Source: Zunongwangia sp. ESRF-bin46 (GTDB lineage Bacteria; Bacteroidota; Bacteroidia; Flavobacteriales; Flavobacteriaceae). Taken from it: a stretch of 64,000 bases of DNA. The notes below the pieces were generated by a model that had not been told where the DNA came from, ran no database searches, and saw only the letters and a program-made list of their open reading frames with translations. A program made the translations under genes and the position numbers. The number at the start of each line of letters is the position of its first letter. Within the stretch, counting starts at the first letter, position 1. The stretch is from the NCBI GenBank assembly GCA_002631855.1, contig NTLF01000013.1, positions 1-64,000 of the forward strand, in the 5' to 3' direction. Shown piece after piece: positions 15,654 through 24,296 of this stretch.

Positions 15654-16346
15654 TTATCTTACTTGACGAATGAAAAAATAACCATTCTTTTCGCTAAGTA
15701 GGTCGACATCTATATTTACTAAACCACCATTGTTAATATGAAATGTAATAACATCTGAGGGGGTTAATTCTATTACAGTATGTATAGCTCTAATAGGCTG
15801 TACATAGACGTTAACTAATCCAAGAGTTGCTCCAACCAAAGCTGCAGATGATTCTGCAACTACTGTAGCCCCATTTTTAATTTGTAACCCAACATTTGTT
15901 GAAGCAGTAACTCCCAGATCTGGCGTCATGTTTATCATTGCATAGATTTCGTAAAAACCAGTTTGTTTTGGGGAGAATTCAAAAGTGGTTACATCAAACT
16001 CGTCGTTTAAATCAATAACTTCATTGTTATATGATAAGATTTCAGAATCACCACCTAATAATGAAATGTCTAGCGTAGAGGTGCTTGATAAGTTTGCTTT
16101 TACAAGGGTTTTATTATTACTTTCAAAAACCATCTTGCTGGTTGCTGTTTTTACTACCCCATCTGTTGAAGCAACCAATAATGAGGATTGAACTATAGAT
16201 TCATCGGTTTCTGGGATAGCGGTTCTTACTCTAATATCACCATTTACATCTAGCTGGGCTGTAGGGGAAGTTGTGTTTATACCTACTTGAGCAAAAAATA
16301 CTTGAACTGTAAAAGTAAAAAGGATTAGAAAAATAATTTTTTTCAT
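15654..16346 (-). CDS. Small exported surface protein (C1q/TNF-like or collar-type)
   Basis: 230 residues from the ATG at 16344-16346 (MKKIIFLILFTFTVQVFFAQ, signal peptide). An upstream in-frame start at 16385 would put 13 extra residues before the signal and overlap the -7 box, so it is rejected. The mature N-terminus VGINTTSPTAQLDVNGDIRV is the same surface-protein segment as in the 479-residue protein. The C-terminal 120 residues are beta-rich (EFSPKQTGFYEIYAMINMTPD, later DVITFHINNGG), reminiscent of a C1q-like jelly roll, though I cannot confirm this by eye. It is directly downstream of the LytTR regulator gene with its own promoter. Confidence 0.75.
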   Translation of the reverse strand: MKKIIFLILFTFTVQVFFAQVGINTTSPTAQLDVNGDIRVRTAIPETDESIVQSSLLVASTDGVVKTATSKMVFESNNKTLVKANLSSTSTLDISLLGGDSEILSYNNEVIDLNDEFDVTTFEFSPKQTGFYEIYAMINMTPDLGVTASTNVGLQIKNGATVVAESSAALVGATLGLVNVYVQPIRAIHTVIELTPSDVITFHINNGGLVNIDVDLLSEKNGYFFIRQVR

Positions 16347-16382
16347 CGAAATGTTGTTAAAAGAGTTAGTGATTTTCTTCAA

Positions 16383-16475
16383 CAAACATATTATAGAATG
16401 GAAAAATATAGGGTTTTAATTCGTTAGAAGAGCAAATTGTATAGATGAATGGTTAAATTATTAAGATAAAACACA
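16383..16475 (-). promoter_or_regulatory. LytTR-type promoter of the small surface protein
   Basis: On the minus strand, TGTGTTTTATCTT (16463-16475) and AACCATTCATCTA (16442-16454) are 21 bp apart and share TTnATCT. They are followed by AACGAATT, AAAACCCTA (16409-16417), an 18-bp spacer and a perfect TAnnTTTG box, TATGTTTG (16383-16390). Same order and spacing as at 13335-13426, within one base. Confidence 0.75.
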
Positions 16476-16498
16476 TATTTGTTTTATAATTGATTGAT

Positions 16499-17197
16499 TT
16501 ATAGCAGGTTTATCTTTTTCATCAATTCTGGCCTAAGTGATCTACTAATAGGGACTACATCTTTATTGATTAAGACACTATTGTCCTCTATATCAATTAT
16601 TCTTGTGTAGTTTATAACAAACGATCTGTGAATTTTTAAAAATAGAGAACGGGGTAACTTTTCTATTATCTTTTTTAAAGTAGTGTGTACGGTATAGTTT
16701 TCTTTCTCGGTTTTAATTATTACATAATCCCCCTTAGCTTCAATAAGATAAATTTTATTGTATTCAATTTTTACTAATCTTCTGTTTATATTAACATATA
16801 AATGATCTTGAGTATTCACTTCTGTCTCTTTTTTAATAGATTGACTGTGTCTTTTTTCAACTTTTTTAATAGCTTTTAAAAAACGTGGTAGTGTTACTGG
16901 TTTTAAAAGATAATCTAAAACACAGTCGTACTCAAAAGCTTCAAAAGCAAAGTTTTTGTCCGAAGTGGTTAAAATAATTTTGGGTGGCTCTTTTAAAGTT
17001 TCAATAAAATCGAAACCAGTAAAATTGGGCATGTGTATATCTAGAAAAATGAGATCAATTTCATTTTTATTTAAAAACTTAATAGCTTCAATAGCGCTAG
17101 AAAACTCCTCAACTACCTCTAGTGATTTTACTTGAGAGCATAGATGTGCAATAACACTTCTAGCAGTAGCTTCATCATCTATTATTATACATTCCAT
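16499..17197 (-). CDS. LytTR-family response regulator
   Basis: 232 residues. The receiver domain (1-120) has the acidic pair D7-D8, phospho-acceptor D53 in LIFLDIHMPNF, a Thr pair near residue 78 and K99 in YLLKPV. The LytTR DNA-binding domain (about 130-232) has LVKIEYNKIYLIEAKGDYVII and the typical LPRSLFLKIHRSFVINYTRI. It follows the HPt gene by 9 bp, so phosphate probably arrives through that protein. Genes it may control are the two surface proteins whose promoters carry 21-bp-spaced direct repeats, one of which is the next gene downstream. Confidence 0.94.
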   Translation of the reverse strand: MECIIIDDEATARSVIAHLCSQVKSLEVVEEFSSAIEAIKFLNKNEIDLIFLDIHMPNFTGFDFIETLKEPPKIILTTSDKNFAFEAFEYDCVLDYLLKPVTLPRFLKAIKKVEKRHSQSIKKETEVNTQDHLYVNINRRLVKIEYNKIYLIEAKGDYVIIKTEKENYTVHTTLKKIIEKLPRSLFLKIHRSFVINYTRIIDIEDNSVLINKDVVPISRSLRPELMKKINLL

Positions 17198-17206
17198 TTT
17201 TATTAT

Positions 17207-17530
17207 CTATAAATCTTCAAGAAACTTGACCATCTTGCTAAGCATTTTATCAAATTTCTCTTTACTCGCAAAAGAGTTAGTATTTTCTTTTAACTCATTT
17301 TCAAAACTCAACGCTAAGTTATAGCCATTTTTTAGCCCCAAAATACTAACCTTATGTTTTAGCCTATGTACAAGTTGGGAAGCTTTTAAGTATTCTTTAT
17401 TTGATATTGCTTTTTTATAACTATCAATCTCTACTGTCAATTCCGTTTTTATGAGGCTGATAAACGTGTCTCTAAAGACAATATCATCCCTAGAAAGTTG
17501 ATCTATATAACTTGTATTTGGTTTTTCCAA
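17207..17530 (-). CDS. HPt (histidine phosphotransfer) domain protein
   Basis: 107 residues, a stand-alone four-helix HPt module. The phosphorylation motif is H55-R-L-K-H-K-V-S-I-L-G, close to the consensus HxLKGxxxxxG, except that the Gly after Lys is His. Flanking helices are EYLKASQLV and NLALSFENELKEN. It is the first gene of a two-gene unit with the LytTR regulator. No histidine kinase is in the window, so a hybrid kinase elsewhere must feed it. Confidence 0.85.
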   Translation of the reverse strand: MEKPNTSYIDQLSRDDIVFRDTFISLIKTELTVEIDSYKKAISNKEYLKASQLVHRLKHKVSILGLKNGYNLALSFENELKENTNSFASKEKFDKMLSKMVKFLEDL

Positions 17531-17935
17531 TTAAAAAGCTTTGGTCTTATATTAAAGTTGCTGTCTGGTAAAATCTTTTACAATCGTAACATATCTAAAA
17601 CATAAATTTATTAAAAATTACACTAACCTAATTCTTTTAAAACAGTAAAAAAGAAAAGGTTTGTATTAATTTAGAATATCAAAGCTTATTTGTTAGGGAA
17701 TATAAAAGTTATGCGCTATACAGATCAATAAATTTAAGCATATTTTATGAACTTACAACGATTAGGCAACTAACTCTTTGCCTTATAATTTTCTTTAAAA
17801 AGCGCTTTTACGCATCATCGATTAATTTTGATTAAAAATTATAAAGTAATAATGAAGTATTTTCCTAGGTTTAAGAATGTAAGTTACATTTAAGAATACA
17901 ATTTTTTTACTTTTGAAGCGTACTGAATAAGCACC
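17531..17935. other. 405-bp AT-rich divergent intergenic region
   Basis: No gene seen on either strand. A TAnnTTTG box, TACTTTTG (17908-17915), lies 20 bp before the plus-strand fusion gene and is its likely -7 element; a clear -33 TTTG is not visible. On the HPt side no confident promoter box was found. I saw no full copy of the 21-bp repeat pair, so autoregulation of the LytTR unit is not supported. Confidence 0.5.
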
Positions 17936-20900
17936 ATGAAAATAGATACAGAAATAGTAAGTAATATTTTAAAAGAGTACTCAATTAAAGCCAAAGCCAC
18001 TAAGCTTAATGGCGATGAGGATGAAAACTTTAAATTGGTTTCTGAAGATGGTAAAACCTACCTTTTAAAAATTTCAAATGCTGAAACTTCTGAAAAGTTT
18101 ATGCAATTTCAAACGTCTATTTTAGAGCATGTAGCTTCAAAAAAAACAAGTTGTATGTTTTCCGAAGTTATTCTAAACAATGACGGAAAACCACTAACTT
18201 CACTTACTATTTCCGAAGAAAATAGAAAGGCAAGACTCTTAACTTGGGTACCCGGAAGGCTTTGGGCAAACGTCAATCCTAAAACTTCAAAATTACGGTT
18301 CAGTTTAGGGGAGAAAGCAGGAGAAATCACAAAGGTTTTACAAGATTTTCAACATACGGAAGCCAACCGAAATTTTGATTGGAACTTGGCAAATTCCCTT
18401 TGGACCCAAAAATACACCGACCTGTTTAAGAATATTGAGCATACTATGGTTTCCTTTTTTCAAAAGCGATTTCTGGAAATTCAACCTGTGTATCAATCGC
18501 TTCCTAAGAGTGTGGTGCATAACGATGTGAACGACCATAATATACTTGTTTCAGAAGACTTAAAAAATCCTGAAGTTACCGGAATAATCGATTTTGGTGA
18601 TGCCGTTTATACACAAACGGTAAACGATTTGGCTATTGTAATGGCCTACGCGATTATGAATACGCCAGACCCGTTGGCCGCTGCGGTGGAAATTGTTCAA
18701 GGCTATCATTCAAAATATAAACTTTCCGAAAAAGAATTGGAATGTCTTTATGCTCTCGTGGGGATGCGCTTAGTGATTACCGTTACAAAAGCAGCTTTGC
18801 GAAGGGCCAATGTTTCTAAAAACGTGTATCATTTTATCAGTGAACACGATGCGTGGCAACTGTTAAAGCATTGGTATGGTACCTACGAAAATTTTGTGCT
18901 GTACAATTTCAGAAATGCGTGCGGGTATACACCACATCCAAAAGAACACGAGTTTAAAAACTGGGTGGCAAACAACAAAATATCGTTGAATACACTTTTT
19001 CCAACTCTAAAAATTAAGCACGTTACGCACGTCGATATGAGTATTGGTAGTACGTGGCTGGGCAACAAAGAAGAGTATAGCGACACCGATATCACGGAAT
19101 ACAAACTAAAACAAATAGAAGAGAAAAATCCTGAAAGCATCTTGGCGAACGGATATATGGAAGTCCGTCCCTTTTATACAACCAAGGCTTTTAGAATGGA
19201 CGGCAACAACGGTCCGCAATATCGTACCGTACATTTAGGAACCGACTTTTGGGTAGATGCAAAAACACCACTTCGCGCTGCGTATGACGGGAAAGTTGTT
19301 ATCCTTCACCATAACGATTATTTAAAAGATTATGGGCCATTAATGGTGTTGAAGCACGAGTTTAACGGAAACTCTTTTTACACATTATATGGCCATTTAA
19401 CACTCTCTTCGCTGGAGATGACCAAGATTGGTCAAAAAGTAAAACAAGGAGAGTTGATTGGTTATATTGGGGATGCTTCCGAAAACGGGATTTGGACACC
19501 ACACCTTCATTTTCAAGTGATGCTCGATTTGTTGGGGAATACTGAAAATTATCCGGGCGTAGCATTTCCTTCTGAAAAAAATGTTTGGAAAAGCATTTGT
19601 CAAAATCCCGGTTTGCTGTTTACTGAAGAAACCCAAGAAACACCTGAAACATACTCAAACGAAGAAATTATTCATTTCAGGAAAGAACATTTAGGAAAAA
19701 GTTTGAGCCTTTCCTATTCCGAGCCTTTGAACATTGTTAGGGGCGAAGGGGTTTATTTAATAGATGCTAATGGGAAAAAGTATATCGACACTGCCAATAA
19801 TGTAAACCACGTAGGGCATCAGCACCCAAAAGTAGTTGTAGCTGGACAACAACAAATGGCGGTTTTAAATACCAATACACGGTATTTGCACAAAGAAATA
19901 GTGAATTATGCAGAGACGTTATTAAAAAAACTTCCTAAAGAGCTTTCGGTGTTGCATTTTGTCAATTCTGGTAGCGAAGCGAATGAACTTGCCTTACGAA
20001 TGGCAAAAACCATTACCAAACAAAACGATGTGCTTGCCATTGAAGTTGGTTACCACGGAAATACCAATGCAGTAATGGATGTGAGCTCGTATAAATTTGA
20101 TGGAAAAGGAGGGTTCCCGAAACCAGAGCATACACATATTTTACCTTTGCCAGATTCTTATAGAGGAAAACATACAGATGCTAATTGTGGTAGTGCATAC
20201 GCAAATTATGCAGCGGAAATAATTGACAGCTTAAAAGAAAAAAACAGAAATGTTGCAGCTTTTATCGGAGAGTCGATGATAAGTTGTGGTGGGCAAATTG
20301 TACCGCCAAAAAACTATTTTAAGAAAGTTTACAAAACGGTTCGAGAGGCTGGGGGGTTTTGCATAGCTGATGAAGTACAGACTGGTTTTGGTAGGATGGG
20401 CAAAACATTTTGGGCTTTTGAACTGTTTGATGTTGTCCCCGATATTGTAACGATGGGGAAACCTGCCGGAAATGGTCACCCATTGGCTGTTGTGGCGTGC
20501 ACAAAAGAAGTTTCTGAAAAATTCCATACCGGAATGGAATTTTTTAATACGTTTGGAGGAAATCCAGTTTCCTGTGCGATTGGGCGAACAGTTTTAGAAG
20601 TAATTGAAGATGAAAACCTGCAACAAAATGCTTATGAAACAGGTGGCTTTTTAAAATCTGGATTGCTTCAACTTCAGAAAGAGTTTCCGATTATTGGTGA
20701 TGTAAGGGGAGAGGGCCTTTTTTTAGGGTTTGAACTGAACGATGCTGACAAAAAACCTTTGGCCGAACACGCCGCTTATCTTTCCGATCGGATGAAAACC
20801 TTAGGCATACTAATGAGCACCGATGGTCCGGATTATAATGTACTAAAAATAAAACCTCCCATGGTTTTCAGTAAGGAAAACGCACAGGAACTTATCGATA

Positions 20901-20944
20901 AATTAAGAATTGTATTGGGCGAGGATTTTATGGCTGCTTATTAA
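17936..20944 (+). CDS. Three-domain fusion: APH-type kinase, M23 peptidase domain, class III aminotransferase-fold phospho-lyase
   Basis: 1002 residues. Domain 1 (about 1-350) is an aminoglycoside/hydroxylysine-kinase-like kinase with catalytic HNDVNDHNILV near residue 195 and the metal-binding IIDFGDA near 217. Domain 2 (about 400-560) is an M23 fold with zinc-ligand motifs HLGTD near residue 432 and HLHF near 522. Domain 3 (about 590-1002) is a class III aminotransferase fold with IADEVQTGFGRMG and the PLP lysine in TMGKPAGNG (about 841). Kinase plus this PLP type recalls hydroxylysine kinase and the phosphohydroxylysine or phosphoethanolamine phospho-lyases. I infer phosphorylation and then phospho-lyase cleavage of an amino alcohol. 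No signal peptide is visible, which is odd for M23. Confidence 0.9.
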   Translation: MKIDTEIVSNILKEYSIKAKATKLNGDEDENFKLVSEDGKTYLLKISNAETSEKFMQFQTSILEHVASKKTSCMFSEVILNNDGKPLTSLTISEENRKARLLTWVPGRLWANVNPKTSKLRFSLGEKAGEITKVLQDFQHTEANRNFDWNLANSLWTQKYTDLFKNIEHTMVSFFQKRFLEIQPVYQSLPKSVVHNDVNDHNILVSEDLKNPEVTGIIDFGDAVYTQTVNDLAIVMAYAIMNTPDPLAAAVEIVQGYHSKYKLSEKELECLYALVGMRLVITVTKAALRRANVSKNVYHFISEHDAWQLLKHWYGTYENFVLYNFRNACGYTPHPKEHEFKNWVANNKISLNTLFPTLKIKHVTHVDMSIGSTWLGNKEEYSDTDITEYKLKQIEEKNPESILANGYMEVRPFYTTKAFRMDGNNGPQYRTVHLGTDFWVDAKTPLRAAYDGKVVILHHNDYLKDYGPLMVLKHEFNGNSFYTLYGHLTLSSLEMTKIGQKVKQGELIGYIGDASENGIWTPHLHFQVMLDLLGNTENYPGVAFPSEKNVWKSICQNPGLLFTEETQETPETYSNEEIIHFRKEHLGKSLSLSYSEPLNIVRGEGVYLIDANGKKYIDTANNVNHVGHQHPKVVVAGQQQMAVLNTNTRYLHKEIVNYAETLLKKLPKELSVLHFVNSGSEANELALRMAKTITKQNDVLAIEVGYHGNTNAVMDVSSYKFDGKGGFPKPEHTHILPLPDSYRGKHTDANCGSAYANYAAEIIDSLKEKNRNVAAFIGESMISCGGQIVPPKNYFKKVYKTVREAGGFCIADEVQTGFGRMGKTFWAFELFDVVPDIVTMGKPAGNGHPLAVVACTKEVSEKFHTGMEFFNTFGGNPVSCAIGRTVLEVIEDENLQQNAYETGGFLKSGLLQLQKEFPIIGDVRGEGLFLGFELNDADKKPLAEHAAYLSDRMKTLGILMSTDGPDYNVLKIKPPMVFSKENAQELIDKLRIVLGEDFMAAY

Positions 20945-20957
20945 AATTTAACTGCAA

Positions 20958-21749
20958 TTAGCAAATACATGCTTCATCTTTTAAATACTCTTTTGTTTCT
21001 TCTCTTTGTGGAGCATTAAAAAAATGATTTTTGGCGCCCTCTTCAATTAATTCACCATTACAAATAAAAAACACATGATCTGAAACCCGTTTGGCTTGAT
21101 TAATATCGTGCGTAACTAAAATAACAGTATAGGTTTCTTTCAGTGTAATCATCAAATTTTCTATAGCCCGTGTTGATAGTGGATCTAATGAAGAAGTTGG
21201 TTCATCCATTAAAATGATTTTTGGTTGTACAGCAAGTGTTCGAGCGATACATAGGCGCTGTTGCTGGCCAATGGATAATATATTTCCAGATTGATGTAAT
21301 CTTGTATGAACTTCAGGCCACAACGAAACTCTCTTTAAATTCTGTTCAACTATACTTGTTTTCTCGGCTTTTGATAGTTTTCTATGCTGCTGTATTCCAA
21401 AGGTTACATTTTCCGAAATTGACTTGGGAAAAACACAAGGACTTTGAAAAACCATACCAATGTTTTTTCGCAGTTTAGTTACATCTTGATTTTTTTGTAG
21501 AATATTTTCATTATTAAAATGAATGGTTCCGCTAGTTTTTATTTTGTGTACGTCATCATTGATTCTATTCAAACTTCTTAATAGGGTAGATTTTCCACTA
21601 CCAGAAGGTCCTATTATGCAGTTTACTTTATTTTTCTTAAAATTGATAGAGATGTTTTTTAATACCTCAACATCAGTAAACCATACGCTTAAATTAGAGA
21701 TAGTAAGATCGCAAAGGGATTGGGCGGGTATGTTTTTTTCTATTTTCAT
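20958..21749 (-). CDS. pstB: Phosphate ABC transporter ATP-binding protein PstB
   Basis: 263 residues. Walker A GPSGSGKST is near residue 45, the Q-loop is in GMVFQSPCVFP, and Walker B with the next Glu is in IILMDEPTSSLDP. The signature reads LSIGQQQRL instead of LSGGQ, a substitution at a conserved glycine. It is the last gene of pstSCAB; its start shares one base with the pstA stop. It couples ATP hydrolysis to phosphate import through PstA/PstC. Convergent with the fusion gene, with only 13 bp between stops. Confidence 0.93.
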   Translation of the reverse strand: MKIEKNIPAQSLCDLTISNLSVWFTDVEVLKNISINFKKNKVNCIIGPSGSGKSTLLRSLNRINDDVHKIKTSGTIHFNNENILQKNQDVTKLRKNIGMVFQSPCVFPKSISENVTFGIQQHRKLSKAEKTSIVEQNLKRVSLWPEVHTRLHQSGNILSIGQQQRLCIARTLAVQPKIILMDEPTSSLDPLSTRAIENLMITLKETYTVILVTHDINQAKRVSDHVFFICNGELIEEGAKNHFFNAPQREETKEYLKDEACIC

Positions 21750-22594
21750 TAGTAATTTACTTTTGAGTAATGAATTCTTCTTATTAATGCGCTAATGCTA
21801 AAAATAAAAACCAAAATAATTAAAACTAAACTTGCGCCCCAGGCGTTTTGTAGTGCTTGTGGATTTGTAGCTTGTTGTGCCAAGGCTAAAATATGAGTAG
21901 GTAAGCTACTTACGGGTTCTAAAAAGCTATTAGGGAATGTTACTCCAGAAAAGGCTGTAGCAATAAACATAATTGGAGCCGTTTCACCTATAGCACGTGC
22001 CAATCCTATTAATAAGCCTGTAAAACCACCACTAATAGCCCTGGGAAGTACGATTGTATGTATTACTTGCCATTTTGTTAATCCTAAGGATGCAGCATTT
22101 TCTCTGTACGATATTGGAATGCTAATAATAGATTGATATGAAGAAAGGGTTATAGTTGGTAAAATCATAATAGCTAAAATAATACCACCAACAAACCAAG
22201 AAATTCCCATATTGAGGATATTCACGAAAAAGATAAGCCCAAAAATTCCAAAAATAATAGAAGGGATGCCGTTTAGACTATAAATAAGGGTGTTCGTTAT
22301 ATTTTGAAATAAATTTCTTTTAATATACTCACTTTTATAAATAGCCATTCCTAATGCAAGCGGAAAACTAATTATAGCAGCAGAGAGGGTTAATAAAAGA
22401 CTACCGATAATTTGATAAATAATCCCGCCTTGAGAGCCAAAATTAGAAGATTCTGATGTTAAAAACTGCCAACTAACAGCATTTATTCCTTTACTAATAA
22501 GCGTGATAATTAAAAACAGTAAAATGGAAATCGATAAAAAGGAGGCGAGATAAACACTACTTTTAAAAAGGCTATTTTTTACTTTTCTACTCAT
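21749..22594 (-). CDS. pstA: Phosphate ABC transporter permease PstA
   Basis: 281 residues, six membrane helices, with the binding-protein-dependent transport signature ENAASLGLTKWQVIHTIVLPRA near residue 185 that docks PstB. The sequence is AISGGFTGLLIGLARAIGETAPIM, a PstA hallmark. It overlaps the pstC stop by four bases (ATGA), so it is translationally coupled. It forms the inner-membrane channel with PstC. Confidence 0.94.
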   Translation of the reverse strand: MSRKVKNSLFKSSVYLASFLSISILLFLIITLISKGINAVSWQFLTSESSNFGSQGGIIYQIIGSLLLTLSAAIISFPLALGMAIYKSEYIKRNLFQNITNTLIYSLNGIPSIIFGIFGLIFFVNILNMGISWFVGGIILAIMILPTITLSSYQSIISIPISYRENAASLGLTKWQVIHTIVLPRAISGGFTGLLIGLARAIGETAPIMFIATAFSGVTFPNSFLEPVSSLPTHILALAQQATNPQALQNAWGASLVLIILVFIFSISALIRRIHYSKVNY

Positions 22595-23460
22595 AGGGCC
22601 TCTTGTTTTTTTCTGAAGTATATTTGGGTAAAAACGGTAAGGGTTATTACCAATAAAAGCAATATAAATCCAATAGCATTTAATGCACTGAAATGCAAGG
22701 AACCAAAAGCACTTTCACCAACTTCACGACCTAATTTTGAAGTAATTGTCTGTCCAGGAGATATGACCTTATAAAATGGATCTGGAATTTTGTCAATACT
22801 CCCTACCAATAGCATAACAGCCATAGTTTCACCTAAAGCCCTACCTAAAGCCAATAAAATAGCGCCAGCTATATTCTTCTTAGCAATAGGCCATATTGTT
22901 TTTTGAATAACTTCATAAGAGTAAAACCCCAAACCTTTTGAAGCTTCTCTATATTTTTTAGGAATATTAAAAAGGGCATCGTCACTAAGGGTTATAATTG
23001 TGGGCAAAATCATTATTGCCAATAAAATACCAGCTGTTAACAATGTTCTTCCAGAAGCTAAATCAAACCAAGAGGATATCCAAGTACTAAAAAAAGCAAT
23101 ACCGATTAATCCGTAAACAATTGAGGGTATTCCAGCTAATAATTCAATTGCAGATTTAATGTATAATCGATATTGTTTCGGTACTATTTCCGAAGTAAAA
23201 ATAGCAGTTAAAACACCTATTGGAACTGCAATTAAAAGAGCGATACAGGTAACGGATAATGTTCCGTAAAGCATGGGGAGTATCCCATATTCTTCGGTCG
23301 CAGGATTCCAATTATGTGTAAAAAGCCTCCAACCAATTTCTGTAAAGGCTTGAAAACTATAACAAAATAAGATAGAAAAAATGAGGAGAGTAATTGCAAT
23401 ACTCACATAAGTACTTGTAATTACATATCCTTTTCCTAACTTATTTTGAGATGCCCACAT
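22591..23460 (-). CDS. pstC: Phosphate ABC transporter permease PstC
   Basis: 289 residues with six hydrophobic helices. The EAA-loop equivalent is REASKGLGFYSYEVIQKTIWP near residue 190, then ILLALGRALGETMAVMLLVGS. The N-terminus MWASQNKLGKGYVITSTY overlaps the pstS end by 20 bases; a shorter start is possible but would trim the first helix. It pairs with PstA. Confidence 0.94.
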   Translation of the reverse strand: MWASQNKLGKGYVITSTYVSIAITLLIFSILFCYSFQAFTEIGWRLFTHNWNPATEEYGILPMLYGTLSVTCIALLIAVPIGVLTAIFTSEIVPKQYRLYIKSAIELLAGIPSIVYGLIGIAFFSTWISSWFDLASGRTLLTAGILLAIMILPTIITLSDDALFNIPKKYREASKGLGFYSYEVIQKTIWPIAKKNIAGAILLALGRALGETMAVMLLVGSIDKIPDPFYKVISPGQTITSKLGREVGESAFGSLHFSALNAIGFILLLLVITLTVFTQIYFRKKQEAL

Positions 23461-24277
23461 ATCCGTTCTTAACTACAATTTCTTGTCCTTTGGCACTCAA
23501 AATAAAATCAATAAACTCTTTTGTTTTTCCTGTTGGAGTTCCATTGGTAATTAAAACCAGGTCTCTTGTAATCGGAAAATTATTATTAACGATATTTTCA
23601 AGACTAGGCTCTATAAGTGTGCCATCTGGCATTTTAATGGAAAGGCCTTTTACATCATCATTTAACCAACCATTTGATAAAATACCAAGTGCAGCATCAC
23701 TTTGTACAAGTGCAGTTTGCTCTTCATTATTAGCTCCTAACACTAAATCTGCACCGGATGCTTGAGCTTCTTTATCACCAAGAACAATTTCCATAAATAC
23801 GTGACGAGTACCTCTGGCAGCTTCTTTGTCGATTACTAAAATCTCTTTATCAGGGCCGTTTAACTCTTTCCAATTTGAAATCTCACCTCTATAAATCTTG
23901 GCTAATTGATCTAAGGTGAGAGCTGTTATTCCAGCATTATAAATTTCTGAAGAAACTACAGGAACAACAGCATCGCGCCCAATAGAATGTGTTTTAAAGG
24001 ATGTATTAGGGTATTGACTAATTTCTTTCTCAGTAATATCTCTTGATATCATACCAATTTCAACACGCTGGCTTCCTACTTGGTTTACACCAACTCCAGA
24101 TCCTCCAGCATTTACAATAATCTTACTGCCTGGGTTTTGCTTCATAAACATATCGGCAGCAGTAGAAACTACAGGTAAAACAGTTGTAGAACCAGAAACA
24201 GAAACAATATCATTTTTCTGTTCTGTGCAAGCAAGTACAGTTAGCACCAAAGTGCTTAGAATTATAATTTTTCTCAT
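23441..24277 (-). CDS. pstS: Phosphate-binding lipoprotein PstS
   Basis: 278 residues. A lipoprotein signal peptide ends at Cys (LSTLVLTVLAC). The phosphate-binding loops are VSGSTTVLPVVSTAADMF near residue 27, GGSGVGVNQVG near residue 58 and the EAARGTRHVF segment near 155. It captures periplasmic phosphate for PstCAB and could also bind arsenate, a close analogue. It is 19 bp downstream of arsM on the same strand, which places the phosphate transporter in the arsenosugar transcription unit. Confidence 0.93.
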   Translation of the reverse strand: MRKIIILSTLVLTVLACTEQKNDIVSVSGSTTVLPVVSTAADMFMKQNPGSKIIVNAGGSGVGVNQVGSQRVEIGMISRDITEKEISQYPNTSFKTHSIGRDAVVPVVSSEIYNAGITALTLDQLAKIYRGEISNWKELNGPDKEILVIDKEAARGTRHVFMEIVLGDKEAQASGADLVLGANNEEQTALVQSDAALGILSNGWLNDDVKGLSIKMPDGTLIEPSLENIVNNNFPITRDLVLITNGTPTGKTKEFIDFILSAKGQEIVVKNGYVGISK

Positions 24278-24296
24278 AGGGATTTGCTCTTAACCA

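Noticed and set aside
16347-16385. Upstream start of the small surface protein (13 extra residues)
   Set aside because: It overlaps the -7 box and would place a charged segment ahead of an otherwise normal signal peptide.
17531-17935. Possible autoregulatory repeat pair before the HPt/LytTR unit
   Set aside because: Only loose AACC-like matches without 21-bp spacing or a -7 box could be found.
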